DNA of 64,000 bases from AWTP1-13 sp050248715 (GCA_050248715.1 JBFWRV010000011.1:1-64000), one strand, 5' to 3'; positions 50,765 through 60,048 are shown, counted from the stretch's first letter. Notes: generated by a model not told the origin, from the letters alone. Translations and numbers: made by a program.

Positions 50765-53131
50765 GTGACCGCAACCGGCATCGGGGCGCCCGTACGGCGC
50801 AAGGAAGATCAGCGTTTCATCACCGGCAAGGGCCAATACACCGACGACATCACCCGCCCGGGGCAAGCCTGGGCCGTGTTCGTGCGTTCGCCGCATGCCC
50901 ATGCGGCGCTGAAGAAGGTGGATGTGTCGGGCGCCCTGGCGTCCCCCGGCTGCATCGGCGCCTTCACCGGCGAGGATGTCGCCAAGGACAAGGTCGGCAA
51001 CCTCATCTGCGGCTGGATGATCCTGTCCAAGGACGGCTCGCAGATGAAGATGGGCCCGCATCCCGTGCTGGCGCAAGGCAAGGTGCGCTACGTCGGCGAT
51101 CACGTGGCCGTCGTCATTGCAGAGACGCTGGCGCAGGCCAGGGATGCGGCCGAGAAGGTGACGGTCGATTACGACGTGCTGCCTGCCGCGGTCGATCCGG
51201 CAACGACGCAGAGTGCGGGCCAGCCGCTAATTCACTCCGAGGCCCCCAACAACACGGTCTACCAATGGCACCTCGGCGACAAGGCCAAGGTCGACGCCGC
51301 GTTCGCCGCCGCCAAGCATGTGACGAAGATCGAGCTCACCAACAACAGGCTCATTCCCAACGCCATCGAGCCGCGCGCGGCGATCGGCGAGTACGACTCG
51401 GGCCAGGAGAGCTTCACGCTCTGGACCACCAGCCAGAACCCGCACGTCGCGCGCCTGGTTCTGGCGGCTTTCATCGGCATAGCCCCCGAGCACAAGTTGC
51501 GCGTGATCGCACCCGACGTGGGCGGCGGCTTCGGCTCCAAGATTTTCATCTATGCCGAGGAGACGGTGTGTCTGTGGGCGTCCAGGAAGGTCGGCCGTCC
51601 CGTGAAGTGGGTTGCCGACCGTACCGAGTCCTTCCTTGCGGACGCGCACGGCCGCGATCACGTGACGACCGCCGAGCTCGCCGTGGATGCGAGCGGGAAG
51701 ATTCTGGCGCTCAGGGCCAGCACGAAGGCCAACCTCGGCGGCTATCTCTCGACCTTTGCCTCCTCGGTGCCGACCTATCTCTATGCGCCGCTCCTGTCGG
51801 GGCAGTACGACATCCCCGCCATCTACTGCGAGGTCGACGGCGTCTACACCAACACGGCGCCCGTCGATGCCTATCGCGGTGCCGGCCGGCCGGAAGCGAC
51901 GTTCGTCGTCGAGCGGCTGGTGGAAGTTGCAGCACGCGAGACCGGCCGCGACCCGGCCGAGTTCCGGCGGCAGAACTTCATCAAATCGTTCCCGCACCAG
52001 ACGCCGGTCATCATGGCCTACGACGCTGGCGACTACGCGGCCTGCCTCGACAAGGCGCTGGAGCTTGCCGACGTGAAGGGGCTCCCCGCGCGCAAGGCGG
52101 CGAGCGCCAAGAACGGCAAGAAGCGCGGGCTCGGCTACTCGGCCTATATCGAAGCCTGCGGCATCGCGCCGAGCCAAGCGGTTGGATCGCTGGGTGCGGG
52201 CGTCGGCTTGTGGGAGTCGGCGGAGGTGCGCGTCAACCCGACGGGCTCGGTCGAGGTCCTGACCGGCTCGCACAGCCACGGCCAGGGCCACGAGACCACC
52301 TTCGCCCAGCTCGTATCGCAGCGCCTCGGCATTCCCATCGAGCAGGTCACCGTCGTGCACGGCGACACCGACAAGGTGCAGTTCGGCATGGGCACCTACG
52401 GCTCTCGCTCCGGCGCCGTCGGCATGTCGGCCATCTACCAAGCCATCGACAAGGTGATCGTGAAGGCCAAGAAGGTGGCGGGCTTCGTGCTGGAGGTGCC
52501 CGAGCCCACCGTCGACTTCAAGGACGGCATCTTCTCCAGCACGGCTACCAACAAGACGCTCACGTTCCCCGAGGTGGCCTTGCAGGCTTACATCGCCCAC
52601 AAGTTCTCGGGCCAACAGCTGGAGCCCGGCCTGAAGGAAGGTGCCTTCTTCGACCCCACCAACTTCACGTTCCCATCGGGCGTGCACATCTGCGAAGTGG
52701 AACTCGACCCGGAGACCGGCGCCACCACCATCGAGCGCTGGACCGCCGTGGATGACTTCGGCACGCTCGTGAACCCCATGATCGTGGAAGGCCAGGTGCA
52801 CGGCGGCATCGCCCAGGGCGTCGGCCAGGCCCTGCTGGAGGGAGCCGTCTACAACAAGGAGGGGCAGCTCCTCACGGCCAGCTACATGGACTACTGCATG
52901 CCGCGTGCCGGCGATCTGCCGTCCTACCAGGTGGCCATGGTCAGCACGCCCTGCCCGTCAAACCCGCTGGGCATCAAGGGGTGCGGCGAGGCCGGCGCGA
53001 TCGCGGCGCCGGCGGCGGTCATCAATGCCATCACGGACGCGCTGGGCCACGAGCAGATCGCCATGCCGGCGACCCCGAGCGCCGTCTGGCGCGCGGCGCA
53101 GAAGGCGCCTGCCAAGATGGCTGCTGAATAG
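50765..53131 (+). CDS. CoxL-type molybdopterin large subunit, form II
   Basis: This 788-residue catalytic subunit binds molybdopterin cytosine dinucleotide. GGGFGSKIF is the family Mo-loop, and KGCGEAGAI supplies the catalytic Glu. The active-site loop is AYRGAGR, the form II signature, not the AYxCSFR of true carbon monoxide dehydrogenases. It may therefore oxidise an aldehyde, purine or other heterocycle, or CO poorly. GTG start with perfect AGGAGG upstream. It is followed 10 bases later by the FAD subunit. No MCD-insertion genes (coxDEF) are next to it. Confidence 0.93.
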   Translation: MTATGIGAPVRRKEDQRFITGKGQYTDDITRPGQAWAVFVRSPHAHAALKKVDVSGALASPGCIGAFTGEDVAKDKVGNLICGWMILSKDGSQMKMGPHPVLAQGKVRYVGDHVAVVIAETLAQARDAAEKVTVDYDVLPAAVDPATTQSAGQPLIHSEAPNNTVYQWHLGDKAKVDAAFAAAKHVTKIELTNNRLIPNAIEPRAAIGEYDSGQESFTLWTTSQNPHVARLVLAAFIGIAPEHKLRVIAPDVGGGFGSKIFIYAEETVCLWASRKVGRPVKWVADRTESFLADAHGRDHVTTAELAVDASGKILALRASTKANLGGYLSTFASSVPTYLYAPLLSGQYDIPAIYCEVDGVYTNTAPVDAYRGAGRPEATFVVERLVEVAARETGRDPAEFRRQNFIKSFPHQTPVIMAYDAGDYAACLDKALELADVKGLPARKAASAKNGKKRGLGYSAYIEACGIAPSQAVGSLGAGVGLWESAEVRVNPTGSVEVLTGSHSHGQGHETTFAQLVSQRLGIPIEQVTVVHGDTDKVQFGMGTYGSRSGAVGMSAIYQAIDKVIVKAKKVAGFVLEVPEPTVDFKDGIFSSTATNKTLTFPEVALQAYIAHKFSGQQLEPGLKEGAFFDPTNFTFPSGVHICEVELDPETGATTIERWTAVDDFGTLVNPMIVEGQVHGGIAQGVGQALLEGAVYNKEGQLLTASYMDYCMPRAGDLPSYQVAMVSTPCPSNPLGIKGCGEAGAIAAPAAVINAITDALGHEQIAMPATPSAVWRAAQKAPAKMAAE

Positions 53132-53141
53132 GGAGGCTTTC

Positions 53142-53933
53142 ATGTACGCATTCCAGTATCACCGCCCGCAGTCGCTCGCCGACGCCGCTAAGCTCCTGAC
53201 CGGCGAGGCCAAGCTACTCGCAGGTGGCCACACGCTGATCCCCACCATGAAGCAGCGGCTGGCCAACCCCCCTGCCCTCATCGATCTCGGGCGGATTGCG
53301 GAGCTGCGGGGCATCGAGAAGAGGGTCACGGGCCTCCTGATCGGCGCCATGACGACGCACGACGAGGTGGCAAACTCCGCCGCGGTGCGCTCGGCGATTC
53401 CCGGCCTGTGCGACGTGGCGGGCGCCATCGGCGACCCGCACGTGCGCCATCGCGGCACCATCGGCGGTTCGGTCGCCAACAATGACCCCGCCGCCGACTA
53501 TCCGGCAGCACTGCTGGCGCTTGCCGCCACGATCGTCACGAACAAGCGGGAGATTGCGGCCAGCGACTTCTTCAAGGGCCTGTTCTCCACCGGACTGGGC
53601 GATGGCGAGATCATCACGCGCATCTCCGTTCCGCTTCCGGGCAAGTTCGCCTACGTCAAGTTCGCAAACCCCGCCTCGCGCTATGCCCTGGTCGGCGTGG
53701 CGGTGGCGAAGACAGGCAACGATGTCCGCGTGGCAGTGACGGGTGCCGGCAGCAACGGCGTCTTCCGCCACAAGGGCATGGAGGCGGCGCTCGGCAAGGA
53801 CTGGTCGGCGCAGGCGCTTGCGGGCGTGGCAACCAGTGCCGCCGATATGATGAGCGACATGCACGGCGACGCCAACTATCGCGCGCATCTTGTCGGCGTG
53901 CTGGCCCGTCGCGCGGTGGGCAAGGCGGGTTGA
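53142..53933 (+). CDS. coxM: CoxM-type FAD subunit of a molybdenum hydroxylase
   Basis: This 263-residue protein has the FAD-binding PCMH-like domain: LLAGGHTLIPTMKQRLANP (residues 26-44), then RHRGTIGGSVANNDPAADYPAALLA in two pieces near 107-130. The C-terminal CO-dehydrogenase flavoprotein domain (about 165-263) starts near GDGEIITRISV. It delivers electrons from CoxS to a quinone or other acceptor. The start ATG at 53142 has GGGAGG upstream. Confidence 0.93.
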   Translation: MYAFQYHRPQSLADAAKLLTGEAKLLAGGHTLIPTMKQRLANPPALIDLGRIAELRGIEKRVTGLLIGAMTTHDEVANSAAVRSAIPGLCDVAGAIGDPHVRHRGTIGGSVANNDPAADYPAALLALAATIVTNKREIAASDFFKGLFSTGLGDGEIITRISVPLPGKFAYVKFANPASRYALVGVAVAKTGNDVRVAVTGAGSNGVFRHKGMEAALGKDWSAQALAGVATSAADMMSDMHGDANYRAHLVGVLARRAVGKAG

Positions 53934-53941
53934 TCTGCATG

Positions 53942-54011
53942 CCCTCGTGGTGAGCTTGCCGAACCACGGCCAGCATGCGCCGGCGTGCTTCGACAGGCGG
54001 GGAGCGAGGAC
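53942..54011. repeat. TTCGACAGGC-type inverted repeat between coxM and coxG
   Basis: CCCTCGTGGTGAGCTTGCCG and the facing GCTTCGACAGGCGGGGAGCG form imperfect arms around a GC-rich loop. It is the second copy of the family at this locus and reads VVRQAHHEG on the minus strand. Confidence 0.7.
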
Positions 54012-54035
54012 GGCGCGCGCGGAAAGGGTGAGGCC

Positions 54036-54491
54036 ATGGCCGTAACGATGTCGGGCGAACGCGTGTTGCCGGCGGACAAGGCGACGGTGTGGGCGCGGCT
54101 CAACGATGCCGAGACGCTCAAGGCCGCCATCCCCGGGTGCGAGAGCCTGGAGAAGCTCTCCGACACGGAGCTGCAAGCAGTCGCCAAGGTCAAGATCGGC
54201 CCCGTCAGCGCCCGCTTCAAGGGCAAGGTCAATCTGACGGACATGGACCCGCCCAACAGCTACCGCATCTCCGGCCAGGGAGAGGGCGGCATTGCCGGCT
54301 TTGCCAAGGGCGGGGCCAACGTGCGCCTCACGGATGCCGAGGGGGGAGGCACCAGGCTCAGCTACGACGTCGACGCCCAGGTCGGCGGCAAGATCGCGCA
54401 GCTGGGAAGCCGGCTGATCGACAGCACCGCCAAGAAGCTCGCCGACGAGTTCTTCACCAACTTCGCCAAGGCGCTGAGTGCCTCCTCGTAG
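54036..54491 (+). CDS. coxG: CoxG-type SRPBCC protein
   Basis: This 151-residue helix-grip protein begins MSGERVLPADKATVWARLND and shows AIPGCESLEKLSD, FKGKVNLTDMDPPNSYRI and GTRLSYDVDAQVGGKIAQLG, all typical of CoxG. CoxG anchors CO dehydrogenase to the membrane in Oligotropha-type systems through a C-terminal part; here the C-terminal tail is only about 20 residues (LADEFFTNFAKALSASS), so a soluble accessory role is more likely. It follows coxM across a repeat element. Confidence 0.88.
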   Translation: MAVTMSGERVLPADKATVWARLNDAETLKAAIPGCESLEKLSDTELQAVAKVKIGPVSARFKGKVNLTDMDPPNSYRISGQGEGGIAGFAKGGANVRLTDAEGGGTRLSYDVDAQVGGKIAQLGSRLIDSTAKKLADEFFTNFAKALSASS

Positions 54492-54586
54492 GCTGCACCG
54501 CGCGAAGTGCGGGCACGACGTCTCAACTCCTTCACACCTGACCCTTCACGCTCCAGGGGGACCGAGGGCTGGCAGCGTACCAGCCG

Positions 54587-54630
54587 CCCTTCGACATGCT
54601 CAGGGCCGGGCGAGCGGCCGGCTCAGGGCC
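54587..54630. repeat. partial TTCGACATGC-type repeat after coxG
   Basis: CCCTTCGACATGCTCAGGGC is followed by a CGGGCGAGCGGCCGGCTC core. It is the third, shorter copy at the cox locus, lying in the 244-base gap before the ABC-F gene. Confidence 0.6.
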
Positions 54631-54735
54631 AGAGCCAGGGGGTGCGCCCGGTGAGGTGCACTAATACGGCGCGGGGCACGCCAAGACGGCGCCGAACTTG
54701 TCGAAGGGCGGCCGTTTGGCTAATGCCTCTCCGCC

Positions 54736-56655
54736 ATGCTGCATATCAACGACCTGACCTACCGCATCGAAGGGCGGACGATCCTGGACAAGGCCACGGC
54801 CGGCATTCCGGCCGGGCACAAGGTGGGCCTTGTCGGCCGCAACGGCTCGGGCAAGACCACCCTGCTCCGCCTCATCACCGGCGAGCTGCAGCCGGATGAC
54901 GGCGGCATCCGCGTGCCGCGCACGACGCGCATCGGCACGGTGGCGCAGGAGGCGCCCGGCGGGCCGGACACCCTGATCGACTTCGTGCTGGCCGCCGACA
55001 AAGAGCGCAGCCGCCTGCTGACGGAGGCTGCAAACGCCCACGACCCGGTGCGCATCGCCGACGTTCACGAGCGCCTGAACCACATCGGGGCGCATGCCGC
55101 CCCGGCGCGGGCGGCGCGCATCCTGGCCGGCCTCGGTTTCGACGAGGCGGCGCAGCAGCGGCCCTGCTCGGAGTTTTCGGGCGGCTGGCGCATGCGCGTG
55201 GCGCTGGCGGCCATGCTGTTTGCCGAGCCCGACCTGCTGCTGCTGGACGAGCCCACCAACTATCTCGACCTCGAAGGCGCGCTTTGGCTCGAGGACTACC
55301 TGCGGGACTACCCCTACACCGTGCTCATCGTCAGCCACGACCGCGAGCTTCTGAACCGCGCAGTCACGGCGATCCTGCACCTGGAGCGCGGGAAGCTCAC
55401 GCTGTACACGGGCGGCTACGATCGTTTCGAGGAGACGCGGCGCGAGAAGCAGCGGCTGAACCTCAAGCTCAAGAAGAAGCAGGACGACGAACGCCGCCAC
55501 ATTGAGGCGTTCATCGTCCGCTTCAAAGCCAAGGCCTCCAAGGCCGCGCAGGCGCAGAGCCGGATGAAGGCGCTGGCGCGCATGCAACCCATCGCCGAGC
55601 AGATCGAGGAGCGGGTGGCCCCGTTCTCCATCCCGAATCCTGCCAAGGCGCTGGCGAGCCCGCTGATACGTCTGGAGGACGCATCGGTCGGTTACGTGGA
55701 GGATGTGCCGGTGCTCCAGGGCCTCGATTTGCGGCTCGACGTCGACGACCGCATCGGTCTGCTCGGCGCCAACGGCAACGGCAAGAGCACTTTTGCCAAG
55801 CTGCTCGGCGGGCGCCTCGTACCGATGTCGGGCAATCGCTTCGGCTCGCAGAAGATGGTGGTCGGCTACTTCGCCCAGCATCAGATGGAGGACCTCCCCG
55901 CGGGCAAAACGCCCTATCAGCACATGCTGGATCTGATGCCTGAGGCGACCGAGGCGCAGCGCCGGGCGCGGCTCGGCGCCTTGGGTTTTGGCGTCGACAA
56001 GGCGGACACACGCGCAGAGAACCTGTCCGGCGGCGAGAAGGCGCGGCTGCTGCTGGCGCTCGCAACCTACCACGGCGCGCACCTGCTGATCCTCGACGAG
56101 CCGACGAACCATCTCGATGTGGATGCGCGCGAGGCGCTGGTGCGGGCGCTCAACGATTTCGAGGGCGCCGTCATTCTCATCACGCACGACCGTCACCTGA
56201 TCGAGGCCGCCGCCGACCGGCTCTGGATCGTGCGCGACGGCACCGTTCGCAGCTATGACGGGGACGTCGACAGCTACCGCGCGGAGTGCCTGGCCGAGCG
56301 CGGCGGCAACGATGCACCGCGGGAGAGAGGCAAGGGCGGGAGGGCGGCAAAGGCCAAGCCGCAGGACGCCCGCAGGCAGGCCGCCGGCCAGCGCGCCGCG
56401 CTGGCGCCCCTCAAGAAGAAAGTGACGGAAGCCGAGGCCGAGGTCACGCGCCTCGCCAAGAGCATCGCGGCCATCGACAAGATGCTGGCGGACAGCAGCA
56501 TCTACCTGGAGAACCCGGCACGGGCTCAGGCGCTTGCGCGGGAGCGGGGCGAGCTTGGCCGGTCGCAGGAGCAGGCAGAGGCCCGCTGGCTGGCCGCGAG
56601 CGAGGCCTACGAAGAGGCCGAGGCTGAGGCTGGAGCTGTGGATATGGCCCCATAG
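54736..56655 (+). CDS. ABC-F family ATPase
   Basis: This 639-residue soluble protein has two ABC domains and no membrane part. Domain one has Walker A GRNGSGKTT (34-42) and signature FSGGWRMRV; the interdomain linker (about 235-290) is Lys/Arg-rich and helical; domain two has GANGNGKST and LSGGEKARL with LILDEPTNHLD. The C-terminal 110 residues form a basic coiled coil. ABC-F proteins act on ribosomes to regulate translation. Order and length resemble the YheS/Uup type in alphaproteobacteria. It is not clearly linked to the cox genes. Confidence 0.93.
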   Translation: MLHINDLTYRIEGRTILDKATAGIPAGHKVGLVGRNGSGKTTLLRLITGELQPDDGGIRVPRTTRIGTVAQEAPGGPDTLIDFVLAADKERSRLLTEAANAHDPVRIADVHERLNHIGAHAAPARAARILAGLGFDEAAQQRPCSEFSGGWRMRVALAAMLFAEPDLLLLDEPTNYLDLEGALWLEDYLRDYPYTVLIVSHDRELLNRAVTAILHLERGKLTLYTGGYDRFEETRREKQRLNLKLKKKQDDERRHIEAFIVRFKAKASKAAQAQSRMKALARMQPIAEQIEERVAPFSIPNPAKALASPLIRLEDASVGYVEDVPVLQGLDLRLDVDDRIGLLGANGNGKSTFAKLLGGRLVPMSGNRFGSQKMVVGYFAQHQMEDLPAGKTPYQHMLDLMPEATEAQRRARLGALGFGVDKADTRAENLSGGEKARLLLALATYHGAHLLILDEPTNHLDVDAREALVRALNDFEGAVILITHDRHLIEAAADRLWIVRDGTVRSYDGDVDSYRAECLAERGGNDAPRERGKGGRAAKAKPQDARRQAAGQRAALAPLKKKVTEAEAEVTRLAKSIAAIDKMLADSSIYLENPARAQALARERGELGRSQEQAEARWLAASEAYEEAEAEAGAVDMAP

Positions 56656-56760
56656 GTGCCGGCGAGCGGGGGCGGGCCATGCAAGACTGGCGACACGCCT
56701 TGTCAGGAGGTTGGCGGGCGCCCTCTCGACCCCCATCGGCAGGCGGGCGAAACTGACGGG

Positions 56761-57612
56761 ATGGTCGCCCATACCCTCCTGCAGAGCGACGCGCTCTCGG
56801 TTTTCGACTACCGCTGCACGGCGGGTCCCGCGGATGCGCCGTTCGCCGAGCTGCACGAGCGGTACTCGCTCTCCTATGTGCGGCGCGGGAGCTTTGGCTA
56901 CTGCGTGCGCGGCCGTATCCACGAGCTGGTCGCCGGTGCGTTCGTGGTCGGGCGGTGCGGCGACGAGTACATGTGCACCCATGATCATCATGCCTGCGGG
57001 GATGAATGCCTGTCCTTTCAGTTCTCGCCGGCGCTCGTCGAGACCATCGGTGATGACCCGGGGGTGTGGCGAACGGGCAGCGTTCCGCCCCTGCCGGAAC
57101 TGGTCGTGGTCGGCGAGCTGGGCCAGGCCGCTTCCGAGGGACGGAGCGACGTCGGCCTCGACGAGGTCGGGCATCTCATCGCCGCGCGCTTCGTCGAGCT
57201 CGTCTCGGGGCAACGGCGCCTGCCCGCCAAGGCGAGCGCCCGCGACCGTTCCCGCATGAGCGAGACGGCGCTGTGGATGGACGCCAACGCGCACGAGACG
57301 ATCGATCTCGACGGAGCAGCAGAGCAGGCCGGCTTGAGCCCGTTCCACTTCCTGCGGCTGTTTCGCGCCGTCCTCGGCGTCACTCCGCACCAATACCTAC
57401 TGCGTTGCCGCCTGCGCCGTGCCGCCGGCCTGCTGGCCGATGAGGCGCTGTCGATCACGCAGATCGCCTACGAGGTAGGGTTCGCCGACCTTTCCAATTT
57501 CGTGCGCACCTTTCGCAGCGCTGCCGGCGTGTCGCCGCGCGATTTCAGGAAGGCTGCGAAGGGCGACCGCAAGATTCTCCAAGTTCGGATGGCGGCTCCG
57601 ATCCTAGGGTGA
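56761..57612 (+). CDS. AraC-family transcription regulator
   Basis: This 283-residue protein has an N-terminal cupin-like sensing domain (about 1-140, with YSLSYVRRGSFGYCVRGRIH) and two C-terminal helix-turn-helix motifs (about 190-283): LDGAAEQAGLSPFHFLRLFR, then ITQIAYEVGFADLSNFVRTFR. The His/Cys cluster CTHDHHACGDEC (near 77) could bind a metal or sense redox and is notable. It precedes the VOC gene by 23 bases and may be co-transcribed with it. Effector unknown. Confidence 0.88.
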   Translation: MVAHTLLQSDALSVFDYRCTAGPADAPFAELHERYSLSYVRRGSFGYCVRGRIHELVAGAFVVGRCGDEYMCTHDHHACGDECLSFQFSPALVETIGDDPGVWRTGSVPPLPELVVVGELGQAASEGRSDVGLDEVGHLIAARFVELVSGQRRLPAKASARDRSRMSETALWMDANAHETIDLDGAAEQAGLSPFHFLRLFRAVLGVTPHQYLLRCRLRRAAGLLADEALSITQIAYEVGFADLSNFVRTFRSAAGVSPRDFRKAAKGDRKILQVRMAAPILG

Positions 57613-57635
57613 TCTCCGACACGAAGGAGGTTGCC

Positions 57636-57998
57636 ATGTACGATCACATCGGCCTGAAAGTTAAAAGCCTGGACGCGAGCGTGCGCTTCTTCAAGGCGAC
57701 GTTGACACCATTGGGCTACGAGCTGTGCTCGCATGATGAGACAGGCGCGAGCTTCGGCCCCAAGGGCGCGCCAGCGCTGTGGCTCTCGCCCTCGAAGGGT
57801 TCGGCTGGGCCGGGCGTGCACATCGCTTTCCGAGCGGCGGATCGCGCTGCGGTGGACCGCTTCCACAGGGACGGCGTCAAGGCCGGTGGAAAGGACAATG
57901 GCCGGGCCGGGCCGCGCGCGGACTACGGACCCAAATACTACGCCGCGTTCCTGATCGATCCCGACGGCAACAACGTGGAAGCCGTGTGCAATCGCTAG
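57636..57998 (+). CDS. VOC-family (glyoxalase-like) protein
   Basis: This 120-residue protein consists of one vicinal-oxygen-chelate domain: YDHIGLKVKSLDASVRFF at the start, VHIAFRAADRAAVDRFH in the centre, and YYAAFLIDPDGNNVEAV at the end. The metal ligands His4 and a late Glu are present. It could be a glyoxalase, a resistance dioxygenase-like protein or an isomerase. GAAGGAGG precedes the ATG at 57636. It lies between the AraC regulator and the SRPBCC gene. Confidence 0.87.
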   Translation: MYDHIGLKVKSLDASVRFFKATLTPLGYELCSHDETGASFGPKGAPALWLSPSKGSAGPGVHIAFRAADRAAVDRFHRDGVKAGGKDNGRAGPRADYGPKYYAAFLIDPDGNNVEAVCNR

Positions 57999-58042
57999 CT
58001 CGGCGCACGTCCAGCCGATGTACAACACAAGGATCACGACAG

Positions 58043-58450
58043 ATGGCATCGATCCGCAAGGAAACCCTGATGAACGCGCGCGCCGAGGTGGTGTGGGACG
58101 CGATCCGCGACGTCGGCGCCATCCATACCCGACTGGCGCCTGGCTTCGTCACCGACACGCGGCTCGAGGAAGGCGGCAGCGCCAGGATGGTCACGTTCGC
58201 GAACGGCCTCGTGGCTCGCGAACTGATCGTCGACGTGGACGATCGAGGCCGGCGCCTTGTCTGGTCCGTCGTCGGTGGACGGCCGACGCATCACAACGGC
58301 TCGCTGCAAGTGTTTCCCGAGGGCGAGGCACGCTGCCGCGTGGTGTGGATTGCCGATCTGCTGCCGCACGATCTGGCTGGGCCGATTTCGGGTATGATGG
58401 AGCAGGGCCTTCAGGCGATGAAGCGAACGCTGGAGCGAGGCGCAGCATGA
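58043..58450 (+). CDS. SRPBCC-family (polyketide cyclase-like) protein
   Basis: This 135-residue helix-grip protein has RAEVVWDAIRDVGAIHTRLA at the N terminus, DTRLEEGGSARMVTFANG, then a strand VVWIADLLPHDLAGPI and a terminal helix LQAMKRTLE. It matches the polyketide cyclase/dehydrase SRPBCC group that binds hydrophobic ligands. AAGGA lies about ten bases before the ATG. It follows the VOC gene by 44 bases and precedes the alkyltransferase by nine, so these may form one unit. Confidence 0.83.
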   Translation: MASIRKETLMNARAEVVWDAIRDVGAIHTRLAPGFVTDTRLEEGGSARMVTFANGLVARELIVDVDDRGRRLVWSVVGGRPTHHNGSLQVFPEGEARCRVVWIADLLPHDLAGPISGMMEQGLQAMKRTLERGAA

Positions 58451-58459
58451 GGCACCGAG

Positions 58460-59020
58460 ATGGTTGAGCATTACTACCTGTTCGAGACGGAGCTTGGCGT
58501 CTGCGGCATTGCGTGGACCGGACAGGGCCTGAGCCGGCTGCAGCTTCCCGAGGCCGACAGGGCCGCCACGGAACGGCGCCTGCAGAAGCGCGCGCCGGCG
58601 ACGCGTTGCGACGCGCTGCCCGCAAAGATCGCGGCGGTTGTCGCGCAGGTCCGCCGCTACGCTGCGGGCGACAAGCTGGAGTTCACGGACGTCGACCTCG
58701 ATCTTGCCGAGACCAGCGGCTTTCATTGCCGCATTTACGAGGCCTTGCGCCGGGTAGGCTGGGGCCACACGTCGACCTACGGAGCCCTGGCCCGTGAGGT
58801 CGGCGCCCCCGATGCGGCCCGCGCGGTTGGCCGGGCCATGGGCCGCAACCCGATCCCGCTCATCATTCCCTGCCACCGCGTGTTGGCGAGCGGCGAGAAA
58901 GTGGGCGGCTTCTCGGCTTTCGGCGGGGCAATCACCAAGCAGCGCCTGCTGGCGCTCGAGGGCGTGCATCTTGGCTCGGGCACGCCGTTGCTGCCCGGCC
59001 TGCTCCCCGCTGGACGCTGA
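58460..59020 (+). CDS. ogt: methylated-DNA-[protein]-cysteine S-methyltransferase
   Basis: This 186-residue suicide DNA-repair protein removes alkyl groups from O6-alkylguanine. The acceptor Cys138 lies in IIPCHRV, with the DNA-binding helix-turn-helix WGHTSTYGALAREVG and the arginine finger region AARAVGRAMGRNP before it. The N-terminal ribonuclease-like domain (1-85) is short, as in Ogt rather than Ada. Start ATG at 58460 is nine bases after the SRPBCC stop. Confidence 0.93.
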   Translation: MVEHYYLFETELGVCGIAWTGQGLSRLQLPEADRAATERRLQKRAPATRCDALPAKIAAVVAQVRRYAAGDKLEFTDVDLDLAETSGFHCRIYEALRRVGWGHTSTYGALAREVGAPDAARAVGRAMGRNPIPLIIPCHRVLASGEKVGGFSAFGGAITKQRLLALEGVHLGSGTPLLPGLLPAGR

Positions 59021-59105
59021 TCCCACGCCGCCCCCATGTTGCGCCCGATGCGGTGACCCTGTAGCGGAGTGATCCTCTTCCTGCTCCTGCTTCACGGGAT
59101 GGACG

Positions 59106-59576
59106 ATGACGCGAAAGCGCTATGGGCTCGTGCCCGAGGACGAACAGCGAACGATGGGCGGACTGCAGTTCGTTCAGGGTCTCGTGGCCGGCACGCTGCC
59201 CCTCAATTCGATGGCGGCGACCATCGGCTACGACATCATTGCGGCGGAGAGCGGCCGGGTGACCGTCACCGCAGAGCCGACGGCTGCGCACCTCAACCCG
59301 GCGGGCGGCGTGCACGGCGGGTTCGCGGCCACCCTGCTCGACACGTGCATGGGGCTTGCGATCTTTACGACCCTGGAGGCGGGCTACGCCCAGACAACCG
59401 TCGAGTTCAAGGTGTCGCTGGCGCGGCCGATTACCCCGCAAACCGGCTTGGTGACGGCGGTAGGCACGCTGTTGACGCGAGGGCGCCGGATCGGCATGGC
59501 GGACGGCCGCGTGACGGACCGCAACGGCCGCCTTCTGGCCCACGGCACGACCACCTGTCTGATCTTTGAGCGGTGA
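59106..59576 (+). CDS. PaaI-type hotdog-fold thioesterase
   Basis: This 156-residue protein has the 4HBT hotdog motif: AHLNPAGGVHGGFAATLLDTCMG with the HGG and Asp of the active site, then TTVEFKVSLARPITPQTG and VTDRNGRLLAHGTTTCLIFE. Such enzymes hydrolyse acyl-CoA thioesters, for example phenylacetyl-CoA derivatives or 4-hydroxybenzoyl-CoA. The first 40 residues are an extension beyond the usual 120-140. Substrate unknown. It ends 77 bases before the tRNA-Leu 3' end. Confidence 0.9.
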   Translation: MTRKRYGLVPEDEQRTMGGLQFVQGLVAGTLPLNSMAATIGYDIIAAESGRVTVTAEPTAAHLNPAGGVHGGFAATLLDTCMGLAIFTTLEAGYAQTTVEFKVSLARPITPQTGLVTAVGTLLTRGRRIGMADGRVTDRNGRLLAHGTTTCLIFER

Positions 59577-59653
59577 GGCGGCGGCTGAGGCGGATGGTTC
59601 CGCGGGACTGCGTCCAAGGCAGGCCAATCGCCACCGATCCGGTGCCAGAAAGC

Positions 59654-59738
59654 TGGTGCGGTCGAGAGGACTCGAACCTCCACGCCTTGCGGCGCTAACC
59701 CCTCAAGCTAGTGCGTCTACCAATTCCGCCACGACCGC
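59654..59738 (-). tRNA. tRNA-Leu, anticodon GAG
   Basis: On the minus strand the acceptor stem GCGGTCG pairs with CGACCGC, followed by discriminator A and CCA. The anticodon stem CTAGC/GTTAG holds the loop TTGAGGG with anticodon GAG (CUC and CUU leucine codons). A long variable arm with GCGCC and GGCGT marks class II, and the T loop is TTCGAGT. Length is 85 with CCA. Confidence 0.97.
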
Positions 59739-60048
59739 ACGTCACAGCGCCCGCACGTCTAGCAAACTGCTGCCGCGGGAACAAGCAGCGGAAACGGGCT
59801 GAATGCCCTCTTCGGTCACCCGCCTCTCCCGGCTACGAGGGCCCGCGCCAACGGGGCGTGCGCCGGAGTCTGGTTCTCGACGCCCCTTGCCGAACATCGC
59901 GATGGCCCGGCCGGGTCACCCCGCAGGTTCGGCCCGCGCGGATCGGAGTAAACAGAAAGCCTTCCGCGTGGAGGTCCATCCGACCTACCATGGTGGGTGG
60001 CGCGCGGGGAGCCCGTGCGCAGGCAATGAAAGCGGCGATGGAAATGAA
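59739..60048. other. gene-free stretch
   Basis: This is 310 bases between the tRNA-Leu 5' end and lipB. It should contain the leftward tRNA promoter and the lipB promoter. An in-frame extension of lipB through it is Pro/Arg-rich and not lipB-like. No hairpin with a T tract or other gene is visible. Confidence 0.4.
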
